The translations under genes and the position numbers were made by a program. The notes below the pieces were generated by a model. That model searched no databases, was not told where the DNA came from, and saw only the letters and a list, made by a program, of their open reading frames with translations. DNA of 64,000 nucleotides from contig JAVKOQ010000142.1 in assembly GCA_031835245.1 (NCBI GenBank), positions 62,001-126,000 of the forward strand, given 5' to 3'. The stretch comes from Balamuthia mandrillaris (Eukaryota; Discosea; Longamoebia; Balamuthiidae). Of the stretch, positions 48,397 to 60,000 are shown one piece after another. Each line of letters starts with the position of its first letter. The first letter of the stretch is position 1.

Positions 48397-50229
48397 CCTC
48401 CCCTCTCTCTTTCTAACAAGCGAAATAAATACAGGCCAAGTTGTGGCAGTGAAGCAACTGAAGCAACTGGACTCTGCAGACGACTTGCCAGAAGAAGAAA
48501 GGTTACAAGTATTCGATACATTCAGACACGAAGTTTGGCTTATGAGGTGCTTTTTTTTTTTACGTTTGGTCTTAATGCTTTTATGTGAGTTTAAACATCC
48601 CTCCATTCTCGCTTTCTCCTTAGTGGCATTGAACATCCCAACGTGGTTCGTTTCATGGGCTTTTGCATGGACCCTTTCTGTCTTGTCACAGAGTTCATTC
48701 CAGGAGGCAACCTCTTTGACTTTTTGCACAACCCAAATACTGTTTTCGACAATTCTCTCCCCACATTGCCTTCAACATCTTCCACAGATTCCTCTTCTTC
48801 CCTGTCTGGCTCTTCCGAAAAGTCCAAGGCCAAGGATAAAGGAGGCAAAGGTGGGCAAACATCAAACAAAGACAAGTCGTCAACTTCTTCATCTTCGTCG
48901 TCTTCTGGGTCGAGCACTGCTTCGTCTCAGGTCATGAACTGGTCTTTGCGTTTGAAGATTGCAAAGGATATCGCCAAAGCTCTGGCCCATTTGCATAGCG
49001 CCTCGCCTCCGATCATACATTGCGACTTGAAGAGCCCCAACATTCTGGTGCGTCGCTGTTTTGCATTATGTTAGGGTTTTTCCTGTTTCGTTTATTTATC
49101 TTCTTGTCATTTTCTATAGTTATGCGCGGACAAAGAGAATGCAGCAGTTGTGGCCAAGGTTTGTGACTTTGGGTTGGCCAACAACACGGCTTGGAAGCTG
49201 TTGGGCAGAAAGGTGGCGAATCCAGTATGGCTAGCTCCGGAAATATTACGTGGAGGAGAATATAACACCAAAGCAGATGTTTATGGTACCCAACTCCTGG
49301 CCTTTTCTCTCTTTTTCTTTTTTCTAATATATGGTTTTATACTTAAAAGGTTTTGGGGTGGTGTTATGGGAAATGCTAACTGGCAAAGACTTTTTGCACA
49401 AGCTGCGTTTCCTCAGCGAAATGGAAGACTACATCCTTTCCGGCGAACGGGAGGAGATTCCTGACTGCAAGGTTTCTTCTTCTTCTCTCTTCTTTCTCTT
49501 CTTTCTCTTCTCTCTTCTTCTCCTCCTCCTCTCTTCGTTCTCTTCTCTCTTCTTCTTCTTTGCATCCATCACTGATAAAGAATACAAAACAAACAACAAA
49601 AGATTCCGGAATACGAACAATTGTTAAAAGAATGTTGGCAAGATGATCCCGCTCAACGACCAACCTTTGCGGATATAACGAAACGCCTCTCTGCCATGCA
49701 GACCAAGTATTTGGGTGCTAAGGACGCCAACTACGATGCTGCCATTCTTCAGGAGCAACTGGAGCGGAAGGCGGTGCAACGTCTGCAGTTTATGGGCAAG
49801 CAAAGAGTGGTGGACAAGAGACAGTTCTCTCGGCAAGCTTTGCTTAACTTTTGGGAGAAAAAGTTGGCGGCTGCGCCGATAAAAGAAGCAGAGGAGGGGC
49901 AAGGCGAAGCGAAAGCAGAGCATAAAGAAGGACAGGAGAGCGAAGCGAAGAAGGAGGAAGAGGAGACAGGAGAAGTAGATAATCCTCCGCAAGAACAAGA
50001 GAAAAAGAGAACTCCAGAAGAGAAGAAGCAAGAACCAAAAGAACAGGGGCAGGCGGACGAGCAGAAAGCAAACAACAAGAAGGACAACAAGAAGAAAGGA
50101 AAAGAAAAGGAAAAAGAAGACAAGAAGAATACAAAGAAGGAAGAAAAGAAACTGAAGAAGAAGGAAGGGAAAAAGCTCAAGAAAGAACAAGAAAAAGAAA
50201 AGAGAAAAACCAAAACCAAAAAGACATAG
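40500..50229 (+). CDS. Roco protein A: GRAM-myotubularin(dead)-LRR-Roc-COR-kinase
   Basis: Twenty-one exons: 40500-41180, 41803-42148, 42262-42538, 42622-42808, 43070-43153, 43252-43465, 43577-43799, 43856-44017, 44131-45702, 45770-46173, 46253-46361, 46503-46699, 46799-46910, 46993-47592, 47662-48107, 48174-48353, 48435-48546, 48624-49047, 49120-49285, 49350-49471, 49603-50229; 2414 residues. The order is: split GRAM (GSLVLSNYRLFF, IPVACIASVEQK); myotubularin (AECRKEGRVPALCW, GFAVLLEKEW, VSLWTF); LRRs (about 740-1230); Roc (GQENVGKTT near 1256, WDFAGQELYY, THADD); COR; kinase (GEGGYASVF, HCDLKSPN, DFGLANN); Lys/Glu tail. This is the PATS1-type plan without WD40 repeats. The phosphatase loop reads ESSDGKDG (about 556-563) for HCSDGWDR, so catalysis is not expected. 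GTPase and kinase motifs are intact. Confidence 0.94.
41239..41755. repeat. CTCTGCCTCTCG dodecamer and CTCCT arrays in Roco-A intron 1
   Basis: About eleven copies of a 12-bp unit (TCTCGCTCTGCC) are followed by CTCCT/CTCTCC pentamer-hexamer tracts. They fill most of a 622-bp intron. The open reading frames across it are artefacts. Confidence 0.95.
42835..43049. repeat. TTCTTG/TTC array in Roco-A intron 4
   Basis: TTCTTG hexamers grading into TTC trinucleotides fill the intron between exons 4 and 5. Roco-B has no intron at this place. Confidence 0.95.
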
Positions 50230-50297
50230 CCTTTTTTCAACTCTATCAGCAGTATCTTTGAACGAAACCATTATTTGTACAAACTTGTTTCTCTCTT

Positions 50298-51548
50298 TTA
50301 GCAAGTATCTCCTGGAAGAGGAGCACTGGAAGTGTCTCTGTTTTGCCAGCTGCCGTTCCACTTTTCTTTCCAGCACTCCAAGAACTGTTTCCACTCTTCC
50401 ACGCTCTTCACCCCGTTGGGAAAGGGTTCGGGGTCCATGGTCGCCGTTCCTCTCTCGTCGATCCGCACATTCTCTTCCCCGTCTTGGACCGCTCCAACGT
50501 ACCAAGTGTTGAAGACGTGCTGATTGTCGGCATTCACCCGAAGCGGCCCCGTTTGTTTGGGAGAGAGAAGAGAGAAGGACGGGGAGGTGAGGGCGGCGAG
50601 AACGTCGGCTTTGGCGGAGGATGCGGCGGCCCGCGCGGCTTCGCTCCAGAGATAGACGGCGGTGTAGGCCGCTGCTTGCTGGTCGCCCGTCATTGAGATG
50701 GAGCCGTATTGTTGCTTGAAGCTCGATACAAAGGCATTGCTTGCGCTGATGTTTAAACTCTGAAAGTAGTTTCTTTACAACATAACAGAGAAATAAGATA
50801 GAAGAAGAAGAAGAAGAAGAAGAAGAAGAAGAAGAAGAAGAAGAAGAAGAAGAAAAGAACAAGAACAAGAACAAGAAGAAGAACAAGAAGAACAGGAAGA
50901 ACAGGAAGAAGGACGACGCAAGAAGAAGGAGAACAAGAAGCACATCGCAGAAAGAAGAAAGCCATTACCGAGAGAGATAAGTGCCAGCAAAGGAGCCGAG
51001 GCCGATGATAGGAATGTCGGACTCGCTGGTGGAGAAGGAGACGACAGGAATGGGGTCACCTTCCGGCTGTTCGGCCCGAAGTATGCTGAAAAAGTTGGCG
51101 TTGGTTTTACCGGTGATGGTGTGCAGAATGACGTCCGGTTGGGTCGTGTTCACGATCTCTCCCACCATCTATACCGTGGCGCAGACACCAGATACCATCA
51201 TCAACAGGAACAGCGAACAGCATGGAGACAGAGAGAGAAGATGAAGGAAGGAAAGAAAGAAAGAAAGGCCAAACGTACGGTGGTGATATCGGCAATGGAG
51301 TTATCAGAGACAAAGAGAAAGTGTTCGGTGATGTTTGTTGGGTGGACGCCGTTGGCGGCGAGTTCGTCCTTGATGAGGGCATGAACGGCTCTCGAGTAAA
51401 TGCCATCCGCCCCGACGAGAGCAAAACTGCGCCATCCTTGCTCGGTTACAGCCCAACGAACGGCCGGAAGCACTTGTTGGTTTGGTATCCCTCCTTTTGT
51501 ATCAAGCGTAAGAAGAGAGAAGCAGAGAAGCAGAGAATGAGAACGAGA

Positions 51549-51587
<39 letters not shown>

Positions 51588-52463
51588 GAAAGAACAAAGA
51601 AGAAAGAACAGAGAAGAATGTTAAAAAATTACCTGTGTACACCACATCGGGATGACTCTCAAGCCCTTCATAGTGAGCCGGATAGAACAACAGCCCATCA
51701 GACTCCTCCAACACCGGCAAGACGGCCTTCCTGCTGGGGCTGCTCCAACAACCAAAGATCACCGCCACACCTTCCGTTTGCAGCAGGTCCGTTGCCTCCG
51801 CTGCAAAAATCTCTTCCTCCGAACCCCCATCTCTTTTTATTTTATTTTATTTTATTTTTGTTAAAGTTTTCAGAAGCAGAAGAAGAAGAAGAAGAAGAAG
51901 AAGAAGAAGAAGAAGAAGAAGAAGAAGAAGAAGAAGAACAAGAAGAAGAACAAGAAGAAGAAGAAGAAGTAGAAAAACAAGAACAAGAAGAAGAACAAGA
52001 AGGAACAAGAAGAACAAGAACAAGAAGAAAGAAACCTAATTATAGGTCGTAAGAGCGTGCCGTTGAGGCCTCCTGCGGCATTGATCTCCATGACGGCCAA
52101 CAAGGTGGCGTCCACGATGGGTCTCTCGCTGCTGGCCATCGCTCCGGACAACGAGTGCAACACCCCGACATTCACATACTGCACCACATCTTCCTATTCT
52201 CTCCCATCAAACACACAACAACACAAAAAAAAAACAAGATTAGATTAGAAAGCAAAAAGAGAATAAGAGAGAAAAGAAGAAAGAACAGGTGGAACCTCTG
52301 GACATTCCGCAAGAGAAGGGTAGGGCTCGCAGTCGCAACCCTGCTTGCCGATGCCCAGCCCCAGCCCCAACGCCAGACTTATCACCAGCAGGCTGACGGC
52401 CAAGAGAGTGGCCACCACCCCGAACATCACTCCCAGCAAACGTTGTCCCACCACTCCTCCCAT
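50298..52463 (-). CDS. Membrane-anchored UrtA-like (urea/amide-binding) protein, copy B
   Basis: Six exons: 52463-52296, 52193-52036, 51832-51633, 51493-51279, 51168-50969, 50772-50298; 471 residues. Exon 1 is exactly 168 nt, as in copy A, and encodes the same kind of N-terminal membrane anchor followed by a Cys-containing stalk. The ligand-binding fold keeps [56 protein letters not shown] and NYFQSL, with a shorter C-terminus ending in Cys. Exon phases match copy A up to the last exon, where copy A has one more intron. Its stop lies 68 bp from the Roco-A stop (tail to tail). Its start is 552 bp from the divergent Roco-B start, so the two may share a promoter region. Confidence 0.92.
50800..50915. 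repeat. GAA array in UrtA-B intron 5
   Basis: GAA units with GAACAA interruptions lie in the intron 50968-50773; on the coding strand they read TTC. A similar, longer array fills intron 2 (about 51878-52030). Confidence 0.95.
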
Positions 52464-52846
52464 GGCTCGTTCAAACGTTCTCTCTCTCTTCCTCCTTCTT
52501 TTTCTTTCTTCACCTCTTCATATGGCGGCGGCAAGAGGAGGAACCAGGCGTGAGGACGAAGAAGAAGAAGAACAGGAAGACGAACAGGGACGAGAAGAGC
52601 AAGGGAATGAACGGTTGCTTTTAATTAACGGGAATGTTCCTCGAAGCGGTACCTCTGCCGCCTCCTCTTTGGCCGTTTGTTGGAAACATGTTCCTTCATT
52701 AAGCTCTGGCTCCACATTTTAGAGAGCCTGAACGCCAAGAGCACTGGTGGATAGAAGAACGGGGAGCGGAGCTGCCCGTTTCATCGGACTGTTAGAGAAA
52801 AGTAGGGTTTTAGGCACGTTTTATTTTTTGACTTCTTCGGTTCCGT

Positions 52847-52891
<45 letters not shown>

Positions 52892-53015
52892 GTTTTGTTC
52901 TCTTGCCTTCCTTTCTGTCTTCGCCCGTTCTCCTTGGCTCTCTCTCTCTCTCTCTCTCATTTTGGCCCTTGGCGTCCATGTAACTAACCCCACGCTTGGT
53001 TGTTCGTGAAGGCGA
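52464..53015. promoter_or_regulatory. Divergent intergenic region UrtA-B / Roco-B, 552 bp
   Basis: This lies between the two start codons. An 86-codon plus-strand frame (52462-52722) shares the CCATGG at the UrtA-B start. It has a hydrophobic beginning but looks unlikely to be a gene. Two CT arrays lie at about 52852-52888 and 52938-52957. The GTCGTCACG motif is not obvious here. Confidence 0.45.
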
Positions 53016-54001
53016 ATGTCGGCCACCAGGGACCTTGGCGACAAAGCTTCCGTGCCGCCGGCATCGGTATTCCTGACCTTCTGCCCTATTCTTTTGTTAT
53101 GCACGTACCGTAACGTCTCCTGCTTTTCCTCACCCAACAACAGCTTATAGCAGGAGAGGAGGTGATAGCCAGAATACCTCACATCAAACTCGGGATCGTG
53201 GCCACGTCCAACAACGAAGGCAGCAGCGGTGGAAGAGGCCGAAAAGGTGGAGGAGGAGGAGGGGGTGGGAGAAGAGGAGAGGCAGCCACCGAACCCACAA
53301 TCCTCCTTCGCAGGAATCGGCGAGCCACCACCAGCTTAGACAGCGACGAAACGGAAGGAGAAAACGACAAGGACGAGAAAGGAGAGGACGATGCAGAAAG
53401 CAAGAGCGGTTCCGGTTCGAAGGTCCTTGAGGAAAAGGGAAAGGGAGCAGCGAATAGACGAGCATTTTCGAGCGCTGGGCGTAAAAGAAGCAGAACGGGA
53501 AGCAGCGGCGGGGATGGAAGCAAGAGCATAGAGGAGTTTAGGGGCAGCCATGGTACCATCATTCTCACCAACTATCGACTGTTCTTCATCAAGGATGCTG
53601 TACGCTCTCACTTAGTTCTCTTCCTTCTTGTTCTTTATCTTCTGCATCTTGGGTTCTCATAGTTCTTCAAAATAGCAAGCAAACAAAAAGAAAGACAAGA
53701 AAGAAGAGCAACGGCAGAGCAACATTGGCATCCTGCAACAATACCAAGTGATACCAGTGCCATTGGCATGCATAGCTAGCATCGAGCAACGCAAGTACTC
53801 CAACAACGTCGGCGCTGTTGAGCTTTACTTTAAGGATCACCGCTATCAAACCGTTCGTCTCATTCCGCGCGCCGCTATCGCGCCTACCGTAACGACGTCT
53901 GAAAGCACTTCGGAGGACTTGAACTCTCTCGTGAAGCTCCTTCGCGCTCACGTGTTTTGCAAGAAACTTACTAGTACGATCTTCTCGTTTCTTTCTTTCT
54001 T

Positions 54002-54042
<41 letters not shown>

Positions 54043-57000
54043 ACAAACCTCCTCTTCACAAACAACCGAGAAAAACCTTATCCACAACAAACTATCTTTC
54101 GAACAAACAAACAGACAGGTTCGCGTTCTTCAACCAAGAAAACGCCGTTAGACAGCAACACCAACCGGATGGATGGCTCCTGTTCGATGCCAGAGCCGAA
54201 TTCGTGGATCGACAGGGCGCAACAAAGGAGCTTTGGAAATGTTGCAAGGTCAACGCCAAGTACAAGCTTTGCGCGACCTATCCTAGCATGTTTTGGGTGC
54301 CGAAGGGCATGTCAGAGAAGCAACTGCAAGCCATGGCTGATTGCAGGAAAGAAGGGCGCATTCCTGTGCTCTCCTGGAAGCAACCCACCACCAAGTATTA
54401 TCAGCAATATGCTCTCTTCCTCTTCCTCTTTTCTTTTCTCGCCTCTTTCCCTGTTTCTCTCGTTCTCTTGTTCGCTCTCCTTCCTCTTATTTATCCCTAT
54501 GTTCTGTCGGACCCGAACAAACAGGGTGTCATTGTGGCGAGCTGAGAAGTTGATGAGAAAAACAAAAGGAGATCTTATGACTACGGCAGAGGAGAGCGGC
54601 GTAACGGTGGACACGTCCTATCTTCGCGCGATAGGAGCCACCAACGATCAGAGCAAAGAGGTGGCTCACTTCAAAGACTTCCCTGAACTCACTTTCAAAG
54701 AGAGCTTGTCCAAGCTGCGTTATCTCTGTGCTGAGTATGGCGCCATCGCCACCATTGACGTCACTCAGAATACCACCTCTTGGAAAGAAAAACTTAAGGT
54801 ATTTAGCTGTTCTTCGTTGTTGCCCTCTTTGATGTTCTTGGTTTGGTTATCCTAGTCCGTGAATGAACGCTGTCTCTTTCAACAACAAACAAACAAACAA
54901 AGGAAACAAAATGGCCAACAAACGGAATGTTATTGTTGAAATACACTTTGACGGTCATTCAAGAGATCGAACAAGGCAAGTCGGTGGTACTGGAAAGCTC
55001 GGACGGACGAGACACTGTCGCTCAGATCGTGTCTTTGGCTCAGATTTGTCTCGACCCCTATTACCGCACCCTCAAAGGCTTTGCTGTGTTAGTAGAGAAG
55101 GAATGGATGTGGTTTGGTAACTTTTGCGTTTTTTGTCGTTCTCTTCTTGTTCCTTTTTCTTCTTGTTCTTGTTCTTCTTGTTCTTATTCTTCTTATTCTT
55201 CTTCTTCTTCTTGTTCTTTTTCTTCTTTTTCTTCTTCTTCTTGTTCTTCTTCTTGTTCTTCTTGTTCTTCTTCTTCTTCTTCTTCTTCTTCTTCTTCTTT
55301 TCTCGTTTCTCTTATAATGTTGTCACAAAAAGGCACGGACTTTGGACAAAGACAAACAAAGAAGTTCAGCGGAGCATCACATTGTGCTCATTTCATTGCC
55401 TTTTTGGATGTTCTCTGGAGGATCGTGGAGCAGTTCCCCAACGCGTTCGAGTTCAATGAGGACCTGCTTCTTTTTGTCGGAGATTCTGTGTTCGATGCTC
55501 GCTTTGGCACCTTTCTGTATGATAACGAGAAACAACGCATCACTGAAAAAATAAGGTTCGTTGTCTTGTTTCGCTTCTTGTTCTCCTCATCCTCATCCTT
55601 GTCAACTAAAACGCAACCATCTTTATTGTTAGTGAGAAGACGGTATCATTGTGGAGTTATATAATGGCTCATACGGACCAATTCCTCAACAAAGAATACA
55701 TCCCCGTTCGGAGTCCGGTTGGTTCAAACGGAGCAGACGCAGCAGAAAGAAAAACAACGTTGATTCCCTACCTCAGTTCCAAGTTTTGGTACCAATATTT
55801 CCTGCGGCCTTACTGCAAAGATGCATTGAACATGTAAGATTCTCTTTCTCTCTCCCTCTCCTTTCCTCTGTCCTCTCTCTCATCTTTTGTCTTTCTTATA
55901 AACAGTGGCAACGACACAACGTCTACAGTCACTACTATGAGTCTTTCACGTTACTTCCTTTGTCTCTTTCCTTCTCTCTCCAATCCCAACTTTAGCACCC
56001 TCCGCTCTCTTGACCTCGCTGAGAACAACATCAACACTTTGCCTTTCTCCCTCTCTCAACTCAGCCACTTATCTCATCTCGACCTCTCTCGCAACAACCT
56101 CGAAAACATTCCTGAATCCTTCTTTGAATCTCTTTCAGTCTCCACGTCTTCTCTTACCAAGAACGAGAAAGCAGAAAGATTAGGCTTGACTTTTCTCTCC
56201 TTGGCATCCAACGACCTTCGAGCATTACCTTCTTCCATCTCCTCTCTTTGCAATCTTTCCGACCTGAACCTTAGCCACAACTCTCTCACTATCTTTCCAT
56301 CCACCATCGCTGCTCTCTCCCGCCTGACCCGATTGAACGCCTCTCACAACAACATCCTTCGCCTTCGCAAGCGAGGAGGAGTGTCTGCTCTCTCTGAACT
56401 GCGAGAGCTGAACTTGAGTCACAACAAACTGTACGAATATCCCGCTGTACTGCTGAAGAATCATGTTCACTTGGAGAAGCTTTACTTGAAAGCGAATCAG
56501 CTGGCCTGCTTCCCAGCTGCCAAGCTCGCTAACCTCTCTCGTCTTGAGGTGCTCGATCTCAGGGAGAACATGTCTCTTGTACAGCCTGCTTCCTCTTCTT
56601 CTTCCACCGAGCAAGACTCTTCCCCCTCAACCAAACGATCAAGGAGCATCGCCTCCCCACAAGACCTTTCTCGAAAGAGAACTGATTCTGGCAACAGCAA
56701 AGTAACTCCTGCACAACGCTCTGTTGCATTGATAGAAAGTCTCTGCTCCAGCAACGCCACTCTTCGCGAGCTCTACGTTCATGGACTTCGTCTTCGCCCT
56801 GCGGACGAGGCCAAAAACGTCGAAGCCCCTCTCCCTTTCCTGCCAGCCCTCTCCCATCTGCGTGCTCTTTCCCAGCTGGATCTCAGCCATGCAACGCTAA
56901 CGGCCCTCCCTGCGGAACTCTTTGCCCTTACGGCCTTGAGTTCTCTGATCCTGGACCACAATGGGCTGGCTAATTTGCCGCCTAACATAGCTGAGCTGAA

Positions 57001-60000
57001 GCAGCTGACAAGACTAAGCCTGGGTTGGAACGAGCTCTCGACTTTACCTCCCGAGTTAGGCTATCTCAAGGAGCTGAAGACGCTCAGCCTGGCTCATAAC
57101 AAAGGGCTGAAAGCATTGCCCGTGCAGCTTGGTTTTCTGGCCAAGCTGGAAGAGTTGGACTTGGCGGGCATAAAAGGGTTGACCTTCCCTCCGAAGGAGC
57201 TGTTGAAGAAGGGCAGCATCGATCCTATTCTGAGCTTCCTGCGACATGCCTATCAAGGCTTGGTCCCTTTGTACCGCATGAAGTTGATGATAGTGGGGCA
57301 GGAGAATGCAGGAAAAACCACCCTGTTGAAGCACTTGAAGAAGAGGAGCATCAGAGCGCTCAGGAAAGGAACCACTCTCAACGCCGTGCTCGGAGGGTTG
57401 AAAGATAAAGGAGTAACGACGACAACGGCGAGCCAAACAACAGATGCAGTATCCAGCGATGACCTTCAGGACTTCTTGATGAACATATCAACAGACGGTA
57501 TTGACATAGAGGAGTTGTTTGTGCCCATTACGAAAGACCAGGAAAAGCAGAAAGTGCAGCTGAGCGTTTGGGACTTTGCTGGTTTGTGGTTTCTCTCACC
57601 TTCCTCCTCTCTTTCTTTAGCTCTGACACTTTCAAAGGTCAAGAATTGTATTACACGACGCATCAGTTCTTCCTTTCCGAACGATCTCTTTATGTGCTCG
57701 TGTTTAACCTTGTTGTCGGCTTTGATAATGGCCGACTCGACCATTGGTACCTCTCCCTTTGCTTTTATCTACACACTTCTTTTGTTGTGGTTGTTGTTGT
57801 AACTCTCTCTTTTCTGCTCCAACAGGCTGCACTCAGTGAAAGCCAGAGCAGGGAGCAAAGCTCCGATCATCATCGTTGGCACGCACGCGGACGACCCCAA
57901 ATGCACCGAAGAATACTTAGAGGCCACTCGCGCCGCCATCTCCGCCAAGTTCCTCTCCTCCCGCCGCTTCGCCTCCCTGCTCAACCGGCAGGTCCACTTT
58001 GTGAGCTGCACCACGGGCAAGGGCATGGATCGGCTCTTCCAGGACATTGCCTCCGTGCTCGAAGGCCAACGCCACATGGGTCGGCCGATGCCCAAGTCTT
58101 ACTTGCAGTTGGAGAAGGAGCTGTTGGACAGACGTAAGGAGCTCAACCCTCCTATCCTTCAATGGCAGGACTACGTGGCTGTGGCCAAGCTATGCGGCAT
58201 ACAGGAGGAGCAAGGAGACTTGCTCACGGCGACCGAGGTCTTGCACAACTTGGGATCCATCGTTCACTTTGAGGATGCCAAGTTGAGGGAGCTAGTCATC
58301 TTGGATCCGCAGTGGTTGACCAAGGTCATGAGCAGCATCATTACTACCAAGCATAACTATGCCAAGACCGGAGTTTTGATGCATAAGGTGTTGGCACAGC
58401 TGTGGCGAGCACCCGACTTCCCTCTCAGCGTTCATCCTTTCTTGCTATCCTTGCTCACCAAGTTTGAGATCGTGTTCAAGTTGGAAGGTGTTGCAGAGGA
58501 TGATGGCACTGAAGGTGATGAAAAAGAGCAACAACGACAAGAAGAGAGCAAGGAGGAACGAAGTTTGGTGCCATCGTTATTGCCGGAAGAACGACCGGAC
58601 AAGATGGTGGAAAGGCAGTTCTTTGCGGATAAGCTGCCAGGCATTCAGAGGAAAGCGAGCCCCGGACCCAGCCACACTTTTGGAAGGTTTTATTTCTTTG
58701 AGTTTGTGCCAAGTGGCTTTTTCAGTCGTATCATGGTTCGATTGCTATCATTCCAAAGGTGCTTTCCTACTTTCTTTCTCTTTTCCTTGTTCTTCTTCTT
58801 CTTCTTCTTCTTCTTCTTCTTCTCTTTCGTTCTTTCTTTCTGCGTAACAAACAGAACTATACAGTTCTTTGGAGAATCTATCAGCTCGATTGTATTGGCG
58901 CTACGGGCTTATAGCCACTATACGGCGCAACAAACAGAAAACAGCGGACATCCTCCTTATAGAACACATCGAAAAGGAGAAGAAGCTGGTGGTGCTGCTT
59001 CGCCTCTCCTCCGAGAACAGCATGATGGAGTCCAGTCTTTACAACATGATCATAGGTACGGTGGAAGGACTCATCCAGGACTGGTACGAGTTGGAGGGAC
59101 GAGTGGAAGTGCCTTGCAGCCATTGTGTGGAAAAGATAACAAGTTTGGAGAGCATTCGTCGCGGGCCAGTGGATGTAAAGAGTAACAGTAATTCGGTTGC
59201 TGCTGTGGAGACCAACAATAACCGGTCACCGACCGATGTGGGAGAGGAGGTCTTCACATTTCCATTATCACAATGTCAAATGAGCAGTACGTCTTCTTAG
59301 TTTTCTTTTTTTGTTTGCTGTGTTATAACGCTATATCGACAATACCCACGATGATCAGTATTGAAGGGAGAGGCATTTGTTTATTGCAGAGGAGAAAAAC
59401 CCATTCGGTTGGACCAACTCGTTCCTGACGTCGTCATGAGCAACATCGAAGGCAAGAGAATCAGCTACAAGGATTTGTACTTTGAGAGCAAGATCGGAGA
59501 GGGCAGCTTTGCTTCCGTCTACAAAGGCATCTATAACGGCGAGACGGTGGCTATCAAACAGCTCAAAGACCTCAAAGCCTCCAAGAAGGTCACTGAGAGT
59601 GAAATCATAAAAGTCTTCGACAACTTTCGCCATGAAGTTTGGTTGATGAAGTACGCATTTCTCTCTCTCTCTCTCTCTCTCTCTCGCTCTGTGTGCGTCG
59701 GCAACTAAGTTGACTTTTTTGTTATTACAGTGGAATATCGCATCCAAATTTGCTGAACTTTAAGGTTTTCAACCTCCTGTCCCTTTCATTTTTCTTCTCT
59801 CTTCCTTCTATCCTGCACTGGTTCTATCTTCTTGCTATCATCTTTCTCATCATTCCTTCTTTGCTCTTCAACAAACGACCGAACTGATATACCATATAGG
59901 GATTCTGCATGGACCCTCTATGCATCGTGACGGAGTTCATACCAGGCGGCAATCTCTTTGACTACATCCACGGAAGAGGTCCCTCCTGCTACAGCCTTGG

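Noticed and set aside
49624-50943. 439-codon minus-strand frame
   Set aside because: It is antisense to the Roco-A Lys/Glu tail and to UrtA-B, with Leu/Phe runs typical of reversed Lys/Glu codons.
52462-52722. 86-codon plus-strand frame with a signal-like start and acidic middle
   Set aside because: It starts at the palindromic CCATGG that is also the UrtA-B start, has no recognisable domain, and lies in the divergent promoter. I cannot exclude a small secreted peptide, but support is too weak.
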